Of a DNA stretch of 64,000 bases, positions 8,463 to 16,570 are shown piece after piece. The stretch comes from Rikenellaceae bacterium. Its GTDB lineage: Bacteria > Bacteroidota > Bacteroidia > Bacteroidales > Rikenellaceae. The position numbers and the translations under genes were made by a program. Each line of letters opens with the position of its first letter. Within the stretch, counting starts at the first letter, position 1. The notes under the pieces are model-generated. The model did not search any database. It was not told the origin of the DNA and was given only the letters and a program-made list of their open reading frames with translations. The stretch is from the NCBI GenBank assembly GCA_015059685.1, contig SUZW01000001.1:1-64000 (forward strand). The letters are read 5' to 3'.

Positions 8463-8489
8463 AATTGACAATTGACGAATTGACAATTA
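8463..8489. repeat. Heptamer tandem repeat (AATTGAC unit)
   Basis: About four copies of AATTGAC with one inserted G. Related tracts are at 12995, 13089 and 39709. Confidence 0.75.
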
Positions 8490-8493
8490 CTTT

Positions 8494-8549
8494 CAGCGCA
8501 CCCCTAACGCCTCTAACGCCTCTAACGACACTAATAAACCTGCGCCCCG
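8494..8549. repeat. GCGCA-bounded TAACGCCTC repeat
   Basis: AGCGCA on the left and TGCGCC on the right enclose tandem TAACGCCTC units. The same arrangement occurs at about 37939-37991 and decayed forms at 26311 and 46808; it resembles the interior of the GTGGCGCAA elements. Confidence 0.6.
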
Positions 8550-8589
8550 ACAACCTCCAGAGTTCCCGACAACCAAAACACCCTTCCGA

Positions 8590-8934
8590 CAACTGTTATT
8601 ATTGTTGATTAAAATTAAATACTAATTAAAATATAAATCTTAAACAACAACAATAATAGCTGTTGAAAGTGTTGATATATTTTTTCGGAAAAAAGTTACT
8701 AACCTTCGTTTTTGAAAAATTTTACAAACCTCTGCGCTAACACCCTGATAGAGCCAATTTCGCCCCCACTTTTCAACAAATGTTTATAATTGATATTGAC
8801 AAATTAACATTGATTATTTTTAACAATTTCTATTAAAATAATCTCAATAAAAACAACAACAATTTTTAATAAGTCGGGGGAATTTTGAAAACCTCAAAAG
8901 TTATTACAACTTATCAAAAGTTTTCCACCCCTTA
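8590..8934. other. AT-rich gene-free stretch with TGTTGATA/TATCAACA octamers
   Basis: About 345 bases, very A+T-rich, with no convincing ORF. TGTTGATA at 8670, TATCAACA at 8933, 8955 and inverted at 8978, and TTTTCCACC at 8920 resemble weak DnaA boxes (TTATCAACA twice). It could be a replication-origin-like or regulatory region, or simply the spacer past mrp; sequence alone does not decide. Confidence 0.35.
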
Positions 8935-10011
8935 TCAACACATTTCTTCCATCTTATCAACAACTTTTCTCGCCACTTGTTGATACACCTCAGCAACCTG
9001 CGGAACAGTGTTTACTGCCGGTACTCCATCGTCAGCACCCTGCATAATATCTTGAATTATAGGCACTTCGCCCAATAAATCAACACCTACCTCCTCGGCA
9101 TATCGTGCTGCGCCACCCTTGCCGAAAATGTAGTAGCGGTTGTTCGGCAATTCGACAGGCGTAAACCACGCCATATTCTCCACAACACCCAAAACCGGTA
9201 TGTTTACATTCGGATTTCGGAACATCTCCACACCTCGAACTACATCTGCCACAGCCACTTGCTGAGGAGTCGAAACAATAATCGCTCCGCCAATGCGCAA
9301 TTCGTTAATTATTGACAAATGTATGTCGCCCGTGCCCGGAGGAAGGTCAATTAGTAAAAAATCTAAATTTCCCCACTCGGTTTGGTGGATAAGTTGGCGC
9401 AAAGCGCTGTTTGCCATCGTGCCACGCCACAACAAAGCATCGGTCTTGCGGATAAACATCGCTATCGAAATCAGCTTTATTCCACCCACCTCGGCAGGTA
9501 CGATATAATCCCTGCCGTCAATCTGCTTTGCATCGGGCAGATAATCCTCCACACCGAACATCTTCGACTGCGAAGGACCGTAGATATCGGCATCGAGAAC
9601 ACCGACTTTGTAACCCTCCTTTGCCAACGCTACGGCGAGGTTGGCGGTAACGGTCGATTTGCCCACTCCACCCTTGCCCGAAGCAACGGCTACGATATGT
9701 TTGATATTTGCGGTGGTCGAGAAGTTGTGCATCTCTTCGATAGCGGCATTTTTGGCAGCACGCTCTGCGCTCTTCTCACCCTCTTTGATAACGACAACAA
9801 CCTTGTAGTTGGGGTAAGCCGCAGCGATGGTCTGCTCTACTCGGCTCTTGATTTTCACGGCAAACGGATCGCGCGCCTTGCGGAAGATAAGCGACACAAC
9901 GACCTTCTCCCCCTCAATCTCGGCACCCTCAAAAATACCTGCCGTTACAATATCCTGCTCCAATTCGGGGTGAAAAACACCGTGAAGAAGCTCTTTTATT
10001 CTGTTTCTCAT
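8935..10011 (-). CDS. mrp: Mrp/ApbC (NBP35-type) Fe-S cluster carrier ATPase
   Basis: A 358-residue protein with an N-terminal MIP18/DUF59-type domain (about 1-90) and a P-loop NTPase domain whose Walker A is SGKGGVGKST at 111-120; DADIYGPSQ and DLPPGTGD follow. Mrp proteins carry Fe-S clusters to target enzymes in the cytosol. The CxxC motif of many relatives, expected after VENMAWF, is absent here (the segment reads TPVELPNNRYY). Several Bacteroidota relatives share this, to my knowledge. Flanked on both sides by repeat-rich spacers. Confidence 0.93.
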   Translation of the reverse strand: MRNRIKELLHGVFHPELEQDIVTAGIFEGAEIEGEKVVVSLIFRKARDPFAVKIKSRVEQTIAAAYPNYKVVVVIKEGEKSAERAAKNAAIEEMHNFSTTANIKHIVAVASGKGGVGKSTVTANLAVALAKEGYKVGVLDADIYGPSQSKMFGVEDYLPDAKQIDGRDYIVPAEVGGIKLISIAMFIRKTDALLWRGTMANSALRQLIHQTEWGNLDFLLIDLPPGTGDIHLSIINELRIGGAIIVSTPQQVAVADVVRGVEMFRNPNVNIPVLGVVENMAWFTPVELPNNRYYIFGKGGAARYAEEVGVDLLGEVPIIQDIMQGADDGVPAVNTVPQVAEVYQQVARKVVDKMEEMC

Positions 10012-10025
10012 AATAGTTAGTTTAT

Positions 10026-10090
10026 GGCATTTAATGGCATGCGGGCTACGCCCTTAATGGCATGCGCACTCGCAGAGTGCTGAATGACAT
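10026..10090. repeat. Tri-loop hairpins framed by TTAATGGCATGC
   Basis: Two hairpins with three-base loops, GGGC-TAC-GCCC (10043-10053) and GCACTC-GCA-GAGTGC (10066-10080), each preceded by TTAATGGCATGC. Same architecture as the elements at 8355 and 39755 but with a different frame. Decayed TGCCATT units follow near 10133-10152. Confidence 0.65.
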
Positions 10091-10201
10091 ATAATAATTT
10101 GTTTACTTGCCATTCAGCGAGTGGAACGAGCGACTGCCATTTGCCATTCAATATTTCCTACTGCAAATTTAGCAAAAAAGCGTAAAACGAGAAACTTTTT
10201 A

Positions 10202-10269
10202 GTGGTGCAATTTTATAAGAGGTTGTTAGAGGATATTAGAGGTATTTAGAGATTTTAGAGTTGCGCCAC
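10202..10269. repeat. 68-base element with GTGGYGCAA inverted ends
   Basis: GTGGTGCAA at 10202 and TTGCGCCAC at 10261 are inverted ends with one mismatch. The core carries TTAGAGG-type tandem units. Near-identical, inverted, to 6099-6167, including flanking CTTTTTA and CCTAACT. Confidence 0.8.
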
Positions 10270-10327
10270 CCTAACTCCCATTAACAACCCCTAACCCCCG
10301 CTAATAGCCACTATTTATTAGCGCAAC

Positions 10328-10359
10328 TTTGTGATAATGGAAAATTATTTCTAAATTTG
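10328..10359 (+). promoter_or_regulatory. Bacteroidota promoter of the lipoprotein leader
   Basis: TTTG at 10328-10331, 20-base spacer, TAAATTTG at 10352-10359. This predicts transcription from about 10366, almost 290 bases before the start codon. Confidence 0.7.
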
Positions 10360-10365
10360 CATTGC

Positions 10366-10655
10366 AGTCCTCGGATTGCAGACATATTAGAAAGTGTTTT
10401 TCGAGCCCTAAATAGAAAATGTGGTAGTTTTCATAAATCGGGGGACCAACGAATAGCACTCATTTCTTGTATATATGCTATTGGTACGCTCTGTGCCAAT
10501 ATATTGCTATATACAGGTGTGGGGCATAGTATCGTTTACTCCGATTTGGGTTTTACCACAACCTTCTATTTAGTAAACTAATATAAAACCTCACACTTTC
10601 TTTTTGTCATAACAGCGCAAACACATATTGTTTAATACTTTAATAATTTACTGTT
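10366..10655 (+). ncRNA. Long structured 5' leader of the BspA-like gene
   Basis: Predicted transcribed leader. A two-part hairpin spans 10466-10517: outer stem CTTGTATATA/TATATACAGG (10 pairs, one G-U), internal loop, inner stem TATTGGTAC/GTGCCAATA (9 pairs, one G-U), loop GCTCT. GTTTAC/GTAAAC form another inverted pair further down. I have the impression that similar leaders recur upstream of secreted leucine-rich proteins in gut Bacteroidales, but could not check. A 74-codon ORF across it looks accidental. Confidence 0.5.
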
Positions 10656-12353
10656 ATGAGAAAGATTTTACTTTCGGTCGTTCTTGCAACGACATTGGCA
10701 CTTACATCGTGCCAATTTGATGATTCCGACATTTGGGGTAAACTTGATGAGTATGGTCAGTCGATTAAAGACCACGAACAGCGTATCTCTGCCCTCGAAG
10801 AGTTATGCAAGCAGATGAACACCAATATCGAGGCATTGCAGACTCTTGTCAATGCGCTCGAAAAGCGTGATTATGTAACCAATGTTTCGGAGGTGCGTAG
10901 CAATGGAGAGGTTATCGGTTACACCATTTCATTTGCTTATAGCGACACCATTACAATCTACCACGGCAAAGACGGACAAGACGGAGCAAATGGTGCCGAC
11001 GGCAAAGACGGTTACACTCCGCAGATTGGAGTAATGAAGGATACTGACGGCATTTACTATTGGACCCTCGATGGAGAATGGCTGCTCGATGCAAAGGGCA
11101 ATAAGATTAAGGCAGTTGGTACTGACGGTGCAGACGGTAAAGATGGACAAGATGGTGCAAATGGTAGTGACGGAAAAGATGGACAGAACGGAACAAACGG
11201 AACTGATGGCAAAGATGGAGCAGACGGAAAAGACGGTATCACTCCGCAACTCAAAATCGAGAATGACTATTGGTATGTGTCGTATGACAATGGTGCAACT
11301 TGGGTACAACTTGGCAAGGCAACGGGCGAAGATGGAAAAGACGGTCAAGATGGCAACGATGGTGCAGACGGTAGTGACGGTGCTGATGGCGAGGACGGAG
11401 ATAGCATCTTCAAGAGCGTAACCCAAGATGACGAATATGTCTATTTCAACTTGGCAGACGGCACGATGATTACTTTGCCAAAGCACGACAAGGAGAATAT
11501 CCAATTTGAGGATTTGCAAGTAAAGGCAATCTGTTGCAAGAATTGGGACACCAACAACGATGGAGAACTCTCTTATGCCGAGGCGGCAGCGGTAACAACT
11601 TGTGAAAATATGATCGAACAATTTTACAATAACACCAATATTCTAGCATTCACGGAATTGCAATACTTTACTGGATTAACATCATCACCAGATTTTGGAG
11701 GTTCTTCCATATGGAAAGTGACATTGCCTAAACAAATCACAGCAATAGGAGGCTTTGCTGGATGTAATTTGAAAGATATTATTATTCCCGACAATGTAGA
11801 AATACCTGAATATGCTTTTAATCAGACTACAATAAAAGGCTCTATCGTTATTGGAAAAGGTGTCAATGTTAATAAGGCAAGTTACGGATATAATGATGCA
11901 TTTGTAGACTGTAGAGCTAAAGAATTAGTAGTTAATTGTAATATCCATTCACATAATGCGGGAGTTTATGGCTGGTTCCATGATAATTATTTTGAGAAAA
12001 TAACCATAGGCAACAATGTTTCTACGATAGGAGAAGCTGCATTTTATCAAAGTAGAGCAGTAGAAGAACTTTACATTCCTGATAGTGTTACTGAAATAGG
12101 TCGTTACGCTTTTTCTAATTGCTACAGTTTAAAGAAAGTTACAATCTCAGGTACTACTTCAATTGGATGGTGTGCATTTGATGGCTGCTCTTGTTTAACA
12201 GAGGTTTATTGCAAATCAACAACACCTCCAAGTGGAAACGATTTTATGTTCCCAACTGGAATAAAAATATATGTCCCAAGCACCTCTGTTGAATCTTACA
12301 AATCAGCAATTTGTTGGAAAAACTATACCATTGAACCTTATGATTTTGAGTAA
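10656..12353 (+). CDS. Lipoprotein with DUF4988-like coiled coil, collagen-like repeats and BspA-type leucine-rich repeats
   Basis: A 565-residue surface lipoprotein with lipobox cysteine Cys19 (ALTSCQ). Residues about 22-75 are DUF4988-like (DIWGKLDEY then coiled coil). Collagen-like Gly-X-Asp triplets run at about 104-119, 157-194 and 224-249, separated by short modules each containing TPQ. The C-terminal half (about 325-560) is BspA/LRR_5-type repeats (AFxxCxxLxxVTI). Such proteins are displayed outside and may bind host or matrix. From about 11600 the DNA is markedly more A+T-rich than upstream, suggesting a mosaic gene. Confidence 0.87.
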   Translation: MRKILLSVVLATTLALTSCQFDDSDIWGKLDEYGQSIKDHEQRISALEELCKQMNTNIEALQTLVNALEKRDYVTNVSEVRSNGEVIGYTISFAYSDTITIYHGKDGQDGANGADGKDGYTPQIGVMKDTDGIYYWTLDGEWLLDAKGNKIKAVGTDGADGKDGQDGANGSDGKDGQNGTNGTDGKDGADGKDGITPQLKIENDYWYVSYDNGATWVQLGKATGEDGKDGQDGNDGADGSDGADGEDGDSIFKSVTQDDEYVYFNLADGTMITLPKHDKENIQFEDLQVKAICCKNWDTNNDGELSYAEAAAVTTCENMIEQFYNNTNILAFTELQYFTGLTSSPDFGGSSIWKVTLPKQITAIGGFAGCNLKDIIIPDNVEIPEYAFNQTTIKGSIVIGKGVNVNKASYGYNDAFVDCRAKELVVNCNIHSHNAGVYGWFHDNYFEKITIGNNVSTIGEAAFYQSRAVEELYIPDSVTEIGRYAFSNCYSLKKVTISGTTSIGWCAFDGCSCLTEVYCKSTTPPSGNDFMFPTGIKIYVPSTSVESYKSAICWKNYTIEPYDFE

Positions 12354-12368
12354 AAGAACATTATAACT

Positions 12369-12953
12369 ATGAAGAAATGTATTATTGCAGTTATAAGTTG
12401 CGCTTTGATTACTATTGTTTGCACAATAGCAACCATTTGTGGAAATACAAACAATAGCATAGGATTATATTATGATGATTATGTTGGCATATTAGCATCT
12501 TTTATAGGGGCATGTACAACCATTATGGTAGGCTTTCAAATAGCGAGTCATCTTGATATACACGCTACAAAGAAGCAATTAGAACAATTAAAAGCCGAAC
12601 GAGATGAAACACGAAAAGATATAGAACAGGTTCGAACATATCTGTCTAGCATCTCTGTTTTAGTATCTGCTCTATCAGAAAATAAGGTGATCAGAAGTCT
12701 TGCAGATATTACATCTATTGCTTGCGATGTTCCTAAAACGGATAATGCGCTTGTGACATTAAATAGATATAAATCTCTATTTGGCAATATTAAAAACGCT
12801 AGTTATGCGGAGAGAAAAGCATTATCAGGACAGTTGCCCAAACTTAGAAATATCAACATTCCTAATGATATTGACCACTATACTGAAATAATAGGACTAC
12901 ACGCAGAAATTCTAAAAACTCTTGAAGAAGCAGCAAAAGAGCAGAATGGCTAA
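12369..12953 (+). CDS. Small membrane protein with coiled coil, unknown function
   Basis: A 194-residue protein I do not recognise. Two hydrophobic segments (about residues 4-24 and 38-60) precede a charged coiled coil at about 66-105 and a helical cytoplasmic tail. It begins 15 bases after the BspA-like gene on the same strand, so it is probably co-transcribed, and shares the A+T-rich composition of that gene's 3' half. Both may have arrived together. No known domain is visible. Confidence 0.7.
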   Translation: MKKCIIAVISCALITIVCTIATICGNTNNSIGLYYDDYVGILASFIGACTTIMVGFQIASHLDIHATKKQLEQLKAERDETRKDIEQVRTYLSSISVLVSALSENKVIRSLADITSIACDVPKTDNALVTLNRYKSLFGNIKNASYAERKALSGQLPKLRNINIPNDIDHYTEIIGLHAEILKTLEEAAKEQNG

Positions 12954-12958
12954 AACAA

Positions 12959-12998
12959 CTATCGCCTCGCAGAACCAACTGCGAGGCGATACCTTTAA
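12959..12998 (+). terminator. Hairpin terminator after the 194-residue gene
   Basis: Perfect 12-base arms ATCGCCTCGCAG (12961-12972) and CTGCGAGGCGAT (12979-12990), six-base loop, followed by a weak T-rich tail. Confidence 0.7.
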
Positions 12999-13110
12999 TT
13001 ATCAATTGTCAATTCGTCACCGCTGCGATTAAGCCGAGAGCAGAGGGCACTTGCGCACTATGCCGAGGCGGAGCAGTGAAGACCAAAGGTCAATTGTCAA
13101 TTATCAATTT
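12999..13110. repeat. GTCAATT heptamers around a 63-base GC-rich element
   Basis: GTCAATT-type heptamers at 12999-13016 and 13089-13110 flank an element at 13017-13079 that starts TCACCGCTGCGATTAAG and ends CGGAGCAGTGA. The right-hand heptamers overlap the sppA stop codon (TGA, 13104-13106). Element copies are at 19126-19191 and, decayed, at 24698-24783. Confidence 0.75.
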
Positions 13111-14900
13111 ATAGCGAAGCTATACGGGCAGTACGCCTGTACCCCCTCGCGTGCCAACTCTCGCTTCAACGAGTTGTAGTACTCGGCAACCTCCAAGGTC
13201 TCGGCATCGAACAAATACGCCTTTGCCTGCATATTCAACTGCTGCATCATCTGCGCTATTGGCGACAACTCCTCCAACACCTCGGTAACACGGAAGTTCT
13301 CCACAACGCCCGCCTTATCTGCTGCAATGGCAATAGCCTCACGCAAGCCACCATTCGCATCTGCCAAGCCCAACTCCACGGCACGAGTACCCGACCATAC
13401 TCTACCCTGCGCCAACTCCAAAACTTTATCCATTGGCAGGTTACGACCGTTGGCAACCTTTGTGGTGAAGGTGTCGTAAACCTTATCCACCGAGCGAAGC
13501 AAGGTCTTGCGCTCCAAGTCGGTAATCTTGCGAACGCCCACGCCCATAACATTTGCGCCAAAGTCGGCCGCTGCGCCGGTCTTCACAACATCGGTGGTCA
13601 GGCCGAGCTTCTTGTTGAGCATATCCTCGCCTTCGAGCAACATTCCGAATACGCCGATTGAGCCTGTCAAAGTGAGGCGGTCGGCAACGATAGCGTCAGC
13701 ACCTGCCGAGATATAGTAGCCGCCACTTGCAGCATACGAGCCCATCGAAACAATCACCGGCTTCTCCTTGCGGAGCAGCTCCACCTCACGCCAGATAACA
13801 TCGCTTGCCAAGGCACTACCTCCCGGAGAGTTTACACGGAAGACCACAGCCTTGATATCCTTATCCTCACGAGCCTTGCGAAGGGTTTTCGACACATTTA
13901 CGCTATAAACATTATCATCTTCACCCTCGCCATCGAATACCTGACCCTCGGCATATACGATACCGACAGCCGGTGCGCCAAACTTCGCCATCACAGGCGA
14001 AAGAGTCATATACTCGCCAAGCGAGATGATGTTGAACTTGCCATCTGCGCCCTTCTCAACGCCATACTCGGCAAATTTCGCCTCCATCTCGTCTTCGTAG
14101 ATAAGGGCATCGACCAAGCCGTGCTTCAAGGCATCTTCGGGTTGCGACACCTCTAACTTGTCGGCAAGACGCATCAGCTTCTTTGCATCGAGGTTGCGGC
14201 TCTCGGCAATCGAGCCAACCAAAACACTCCACATATCATCGACCATCATCTGCGACTGCGCACGATTCTCGGGCGAGAAGTTCTTGCGGATATACGGCTC
14301 AACAGCACTCTTATACTTGCAAGCCGTAGGGCGGAACGCCTCAGCCTTCAAGCCGAGTTTGTCGAGCGCACCCTTCATAAAGAGTGAGCTCTGCGCCAAA
14401 CCAACCCACGAAAAACCGCCCTCGGGGTGAAGATAGATTTTGTCCGCCACCGATGCGAGGTAGTAGCCGCCCTGCGAGTAGGTTTCGTTGTATGCCACAA
14501 CGAATTTTCCACTCTGCTTGAAATCAACCAACGCTGCGCGCACCTCCTCCATGGCTCCGGTGGTTATACCGCCCAAACCTGTGAAGTTGAGGTAGATACC
14601 CTTGACATTGGCATCGCCCTTTGCCGCCTCGATGCTCTGCAACACCTTCAACAGATGGGTGCTCTTTGCCATTGTCATTGTGGCGAAGTCGAAACCCGCC
14701 ATAGGGTTTTTGGTTGGCGCCTCGGTGATATTCTCTGCCAAATCTATCTTAACAATTGTCTGCGGAGTGATCACCGCCTGTGTTGTGCCCTCCATTGAGC
14801 CTGCCATGCCTACAAAAATCACCAAGCACAGCACCCACGACAAAACCGTACCCACAACCATTGCGAGCAGGGTAGCCAGAAAAATCTTAAAAAATTTCAT
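13104..14900 (-). CDS. sppA: Signal peptide peptidase SppA, 67K type
   Basis: A 598-residue inner-membrane serine protease with an N-terminal anchor (about 5-35) and two tandem ClpP-like domains, the length expected for the 67K type. The catalytic lysine is in CKYKSAVEPY near residue 205 and the serine in GSYAASGGYY near 390. SppA degrades signal peptides left in the membrane. The last residues (AIN) and the TGA stop fall within a heptamer repeat tract, so the repeat sets the C-terminus. Diverges from the C45-type gene across a shared promoter region. Confidence 0.93.
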   Translation of the reverse strand: MKFFKIFLATLLAMVVGTVLSWVLCLVIFVGMAGSMEGTTQAVITPQTIVKIDLAENITEAPTKNPMAGFDFATMTMAKSTHLLKVLQSIEAAKGDANVKGIYLNFTGLGGITTGAMEEVRAALVDFKQSGKFVVAYNETYSQGGYYLASVADKIYLHPEGGFSWVGLAQSSLFMKGALDKLGLKAEAFRPTACKYKSAVEPYIRKNFSPENRAQSQMMVDDMWSVLVGSIAESRNLDAKKLMRLADKLEVSQPEDALKHGLVDALIYEDEMEAKFAEYGVEKGADGKFNIISLGEYMTLSPVMAKFGAPAVGIVYAEGQVFDGEGEDDNVYSVNVSKTLRKAREDKDIKAVVFRVNSPGGSALASDVIWREVELLRKEKPVIVSMGSYAASGGYYISAGADAIVADRLTLTGSIGVFGMLLEGEDMLNKKLGLTTDVVKTGAAADFGANVMGVGVRKITDLERKTLLRSVDKVYDTFTTKVANGRNLPMDKVLELAQGRVWSGTRAVELGLADANGGLREAIAIAADKAGVVENFRVTEVLEELSPIAQMMQQLNMQAKAYLFDAETLEVAEYYNSLKRELAREGVQAYCPYSFAIN

Positions 14901-14930
14901 AATAACTAACCTTTAATAAAAACCAATTTC

Positions 14931-14971
14931 TTTCACAAAGGTAGAAAAAAGTTGTATATTTGTGGAACAAA
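14931..14971. promoter_or_regulatory. Overlapping divergent promoters for sppA and the C45-type gene
   Basis: On the plus strand TATATTTG at 14955-14962 with TTTC about 20 bases upstream; on the minus strand TACCTTTG at 14943-14936 with TTTG at 14971-14968. The plus-strand -7 box excludes the upstream GTG start of the C45-type gene. Confidence 0.6.
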
Positions 14972-14994
14972 ACAACCTAAATATCACTGAAAAA

Positions 14995-16077
14995 ATGAAA
15001 AACAGACGATTTTTTACCTTGATTTTTGCGTTGCTCCTTCTCTGCGGAGAGGCGTTGGCGTGTACCTCGGCTATTGTTTCGGCCGCAAAGTCGAGCGAGG
15101 GGGTGCCCATGTTGTGGAAGCACCGTGACTCGAAGGAGTGGGACTGCAACGTGGCCTATATACAGGGTGAGCGCTTTGCCTATACGGCTATTGTGTCGCT
15201 CTCTCACCACAAAACCTTCTGTGGCATCAACGAAAAGGGTTTTGCGGTGATGAATACCGTAAGCGCAAACACCTCGTGCGAGGATAAAAGCATAAAATCT
15301 CCGATTGCCGTACAGCTGATGGGAGAAGTTCTTGGCAAATGTGGCTCGGTCGAGGAGTTTGAAGCGTGGCTGAAAGCGTCAAACGGCAAGCGAAGCTATG
15401 TTACAAACTATGCCGCAGGCGATAGCACAGGCGAGGTAGCCTATTTCGAGGTTAATCAAATGGGCTATACAAGGTATGATGTAGCCAAGCGAGAAGAGGG
15501 CTTTGATGTTCGTTCAAACTTCTCGTTTGCAGGAGACAAGCCTCGTGGTACAAGCCAGATGCGTTACGATATCACGATGGCGCAAATGAAGGGCAAGAGC
15601 GTTTATACACCGTATGAATTTATAGACTACTCTCGTAACTATATGAGCAACAAGGGTGCTTGTCCTCTTGACGAGCCTGGGAATATTGTTTTGGACAACA
15701 CCACTATCGCCCGCTACACCTCGGCAGCCTCGGCGGTTATGGTTTGCGACGCAGACAACCCTCGAATGTTGGTTTTGGTAGGTCATCCGGCAGCAACAAT
15801 GGCTGTGCCTGTGTATGTCAAGGCCAAGACGGCTCTGCCACGCTGTGTGAGTGGCACAGCAATGTTGGAGTTGGGTAATGAGTTCCGAGAGAGGGTATAT
15901 GCGGAGCTTCCGGAGCGCAACTTCGAGCTAAACAAGCCTGTTATAAACAGGGTGCTGCAGGTGGAGAGTGTATGCGAAATGCCGAGCAAGTTGCCTCAAG
16001 ATATTGTGGCTTTCAATGCCGAGATAGATAAAAAGTTTGCCAAGCACGCCAAGCGGGTGCGCAAAATTTTAAGATAA
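14995..16077 (+). CDS. Exported C45-type Ntn-hydrolase (acyltransferase-like)
   Basis: A 360-residue exported hydrolase. The signal peptide ends at ALA, leaving Cys23 (CTSAIVSA) as N-terminal nucleophile, as in peptidase C45/choloylglycine-type Ntn-hydrolases. GVPMLWKHRDS, GINEKGFAVMNT and NYAAGDSTGEVAYFEV fit the family core. Members deacylate amides; the substrate here is unknown. I chose the ATG at 14995 because the earlier GTG lies in the promoter. Confidence 0.83.
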   Translation: MKNRRFFTLIFALLLLCGEALACTSAIVSAAKSSEGVPMLWKHRDSKEWDCNVAYIQGERFAYTAIVSLSHHKTFCGINEKGFAVMNTVSANTSCEDKSIKSPIAVQLMGEVLGKCGSVEEFEAWLKASNGKRSYVTNYAAGDSTGEVAYFEVNQMGYTRYDVAKREEGFDVRSNFSFAGDKPRGTSQMRYDITMAQMKGKSVYTPYEFIDYSRNYMSNKGACPLDEPGNIVLDNTTIARYTSAASAVMVCDADNPRMLVLVGHPAATMAVPVYVKAKTALPRCVSGTAMLELGNEFRERVYAELPERNFELNKPVINRVLQVESVCEMPSKLPQDIVAFNAEIDKKFAKHAKRVRKILR

Positions 16078-16101
16078 GATCTTAAACAGATTGTTTTTTG
16101 T

Positions 16102-16130
16102 GGGGGAGGGTAAAAATCTTCCCCCTTTTT
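16102..16130 (+). terminator. Terminator after the C45-type gene
   Basis: GGGGGAGG pairs with CTTCCCCC (one G-U), followed by TTTTT. Confidence 0.85.
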
Positions 16131-16162
16131 GTGCTATTTTCCTGAAAAGTTTTATATCTTTG
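16128..16162 (+). promoter_or_regulatory. Promoter of the cobalamin riboswitch transcript
   Basis: TATCTTTG at 16155-16162 is a good -7 box; TTTG at 16128-16131 is the likely -33 box, spacing 23. Transcription would begin just before the riboswitch aptamer. Confidence 0.6.
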
Positions 16163-16164
16163 CA

Positions 16165-16345
16165 TCAGCAAAGGTTCGGAACGACCCATTTTGGCGTTTC
16201 GATGAAAAGGGAATCGGGTGCAAATCCCGGACAGTCCTCGCTGCTGTAAGTTCTTATATGTTCGTGCAATCTTTATGGTCACTGCCGACAAGGGTGGGAA
16301 GGCCGCACGAACGGAACAAGTCAGAAGACCTGCCTCTGCATTTAT
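16165..16345 (+). promoter_or_regulatory. Cobalamin riboswitch
   Basis: Conserved blocks of the RF00174-type aptamer occur in order: GGTTCGGAACGACC near 16174, AAAAGGGAATCGGGTGC near 16204, GGACAGTCCTCGCTGCTG near 16229, the CACTGCCGAC segment near 16280 with GGGAAGG, and the B12 box AGTCAGAAGACCTGCC at 16319-16334. It senses a cobalamin and represses the downstream gene, here apparently by transcription termination. Confidence 0.93.
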
Positions 16346-16484
16346 TGGATTTTCGACCTGCGACGGATGGGCAAAATCACCGGAACTTATCCATTGTAAT
16401 CTTTTTCGGGAGCCGAAAAAAGAGCAGGAATAGGTCCTCGTTGATTCTTTTTCTATGGGCGTATTAGCCTTTTAGTTGTTGTTT

Positions 16485-16533
16485 GTATCCGTACGCAAAG
16501 CCGAAAATCGGTATGCGACGGATGTACTTTTTT
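16485..16533 (+). terminator. Riboswitch expression-platform terminator
   Basis: Stem segments ATCCGT/ACGGAT, CGCA/TGCG and CCGA/TCGG form one long hairpin ending in six T, between the aptamer and the lipoprotein start at 16571. This supports control by premature termination when cobalamin is bound. Confidence 0.8.
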
Positions 16534-16570
16534 AACACTTTTTGTTTAACAATTAAAAAACTAAAACGCT

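Noticed and set aside
10357..10581. 74-codon plus-strand ORF upstream of the BspA-like gene.
   Set aside because: It starts inside the promoter -7 box region, crosses the strong leader hairpin and has no recognisable protein features.
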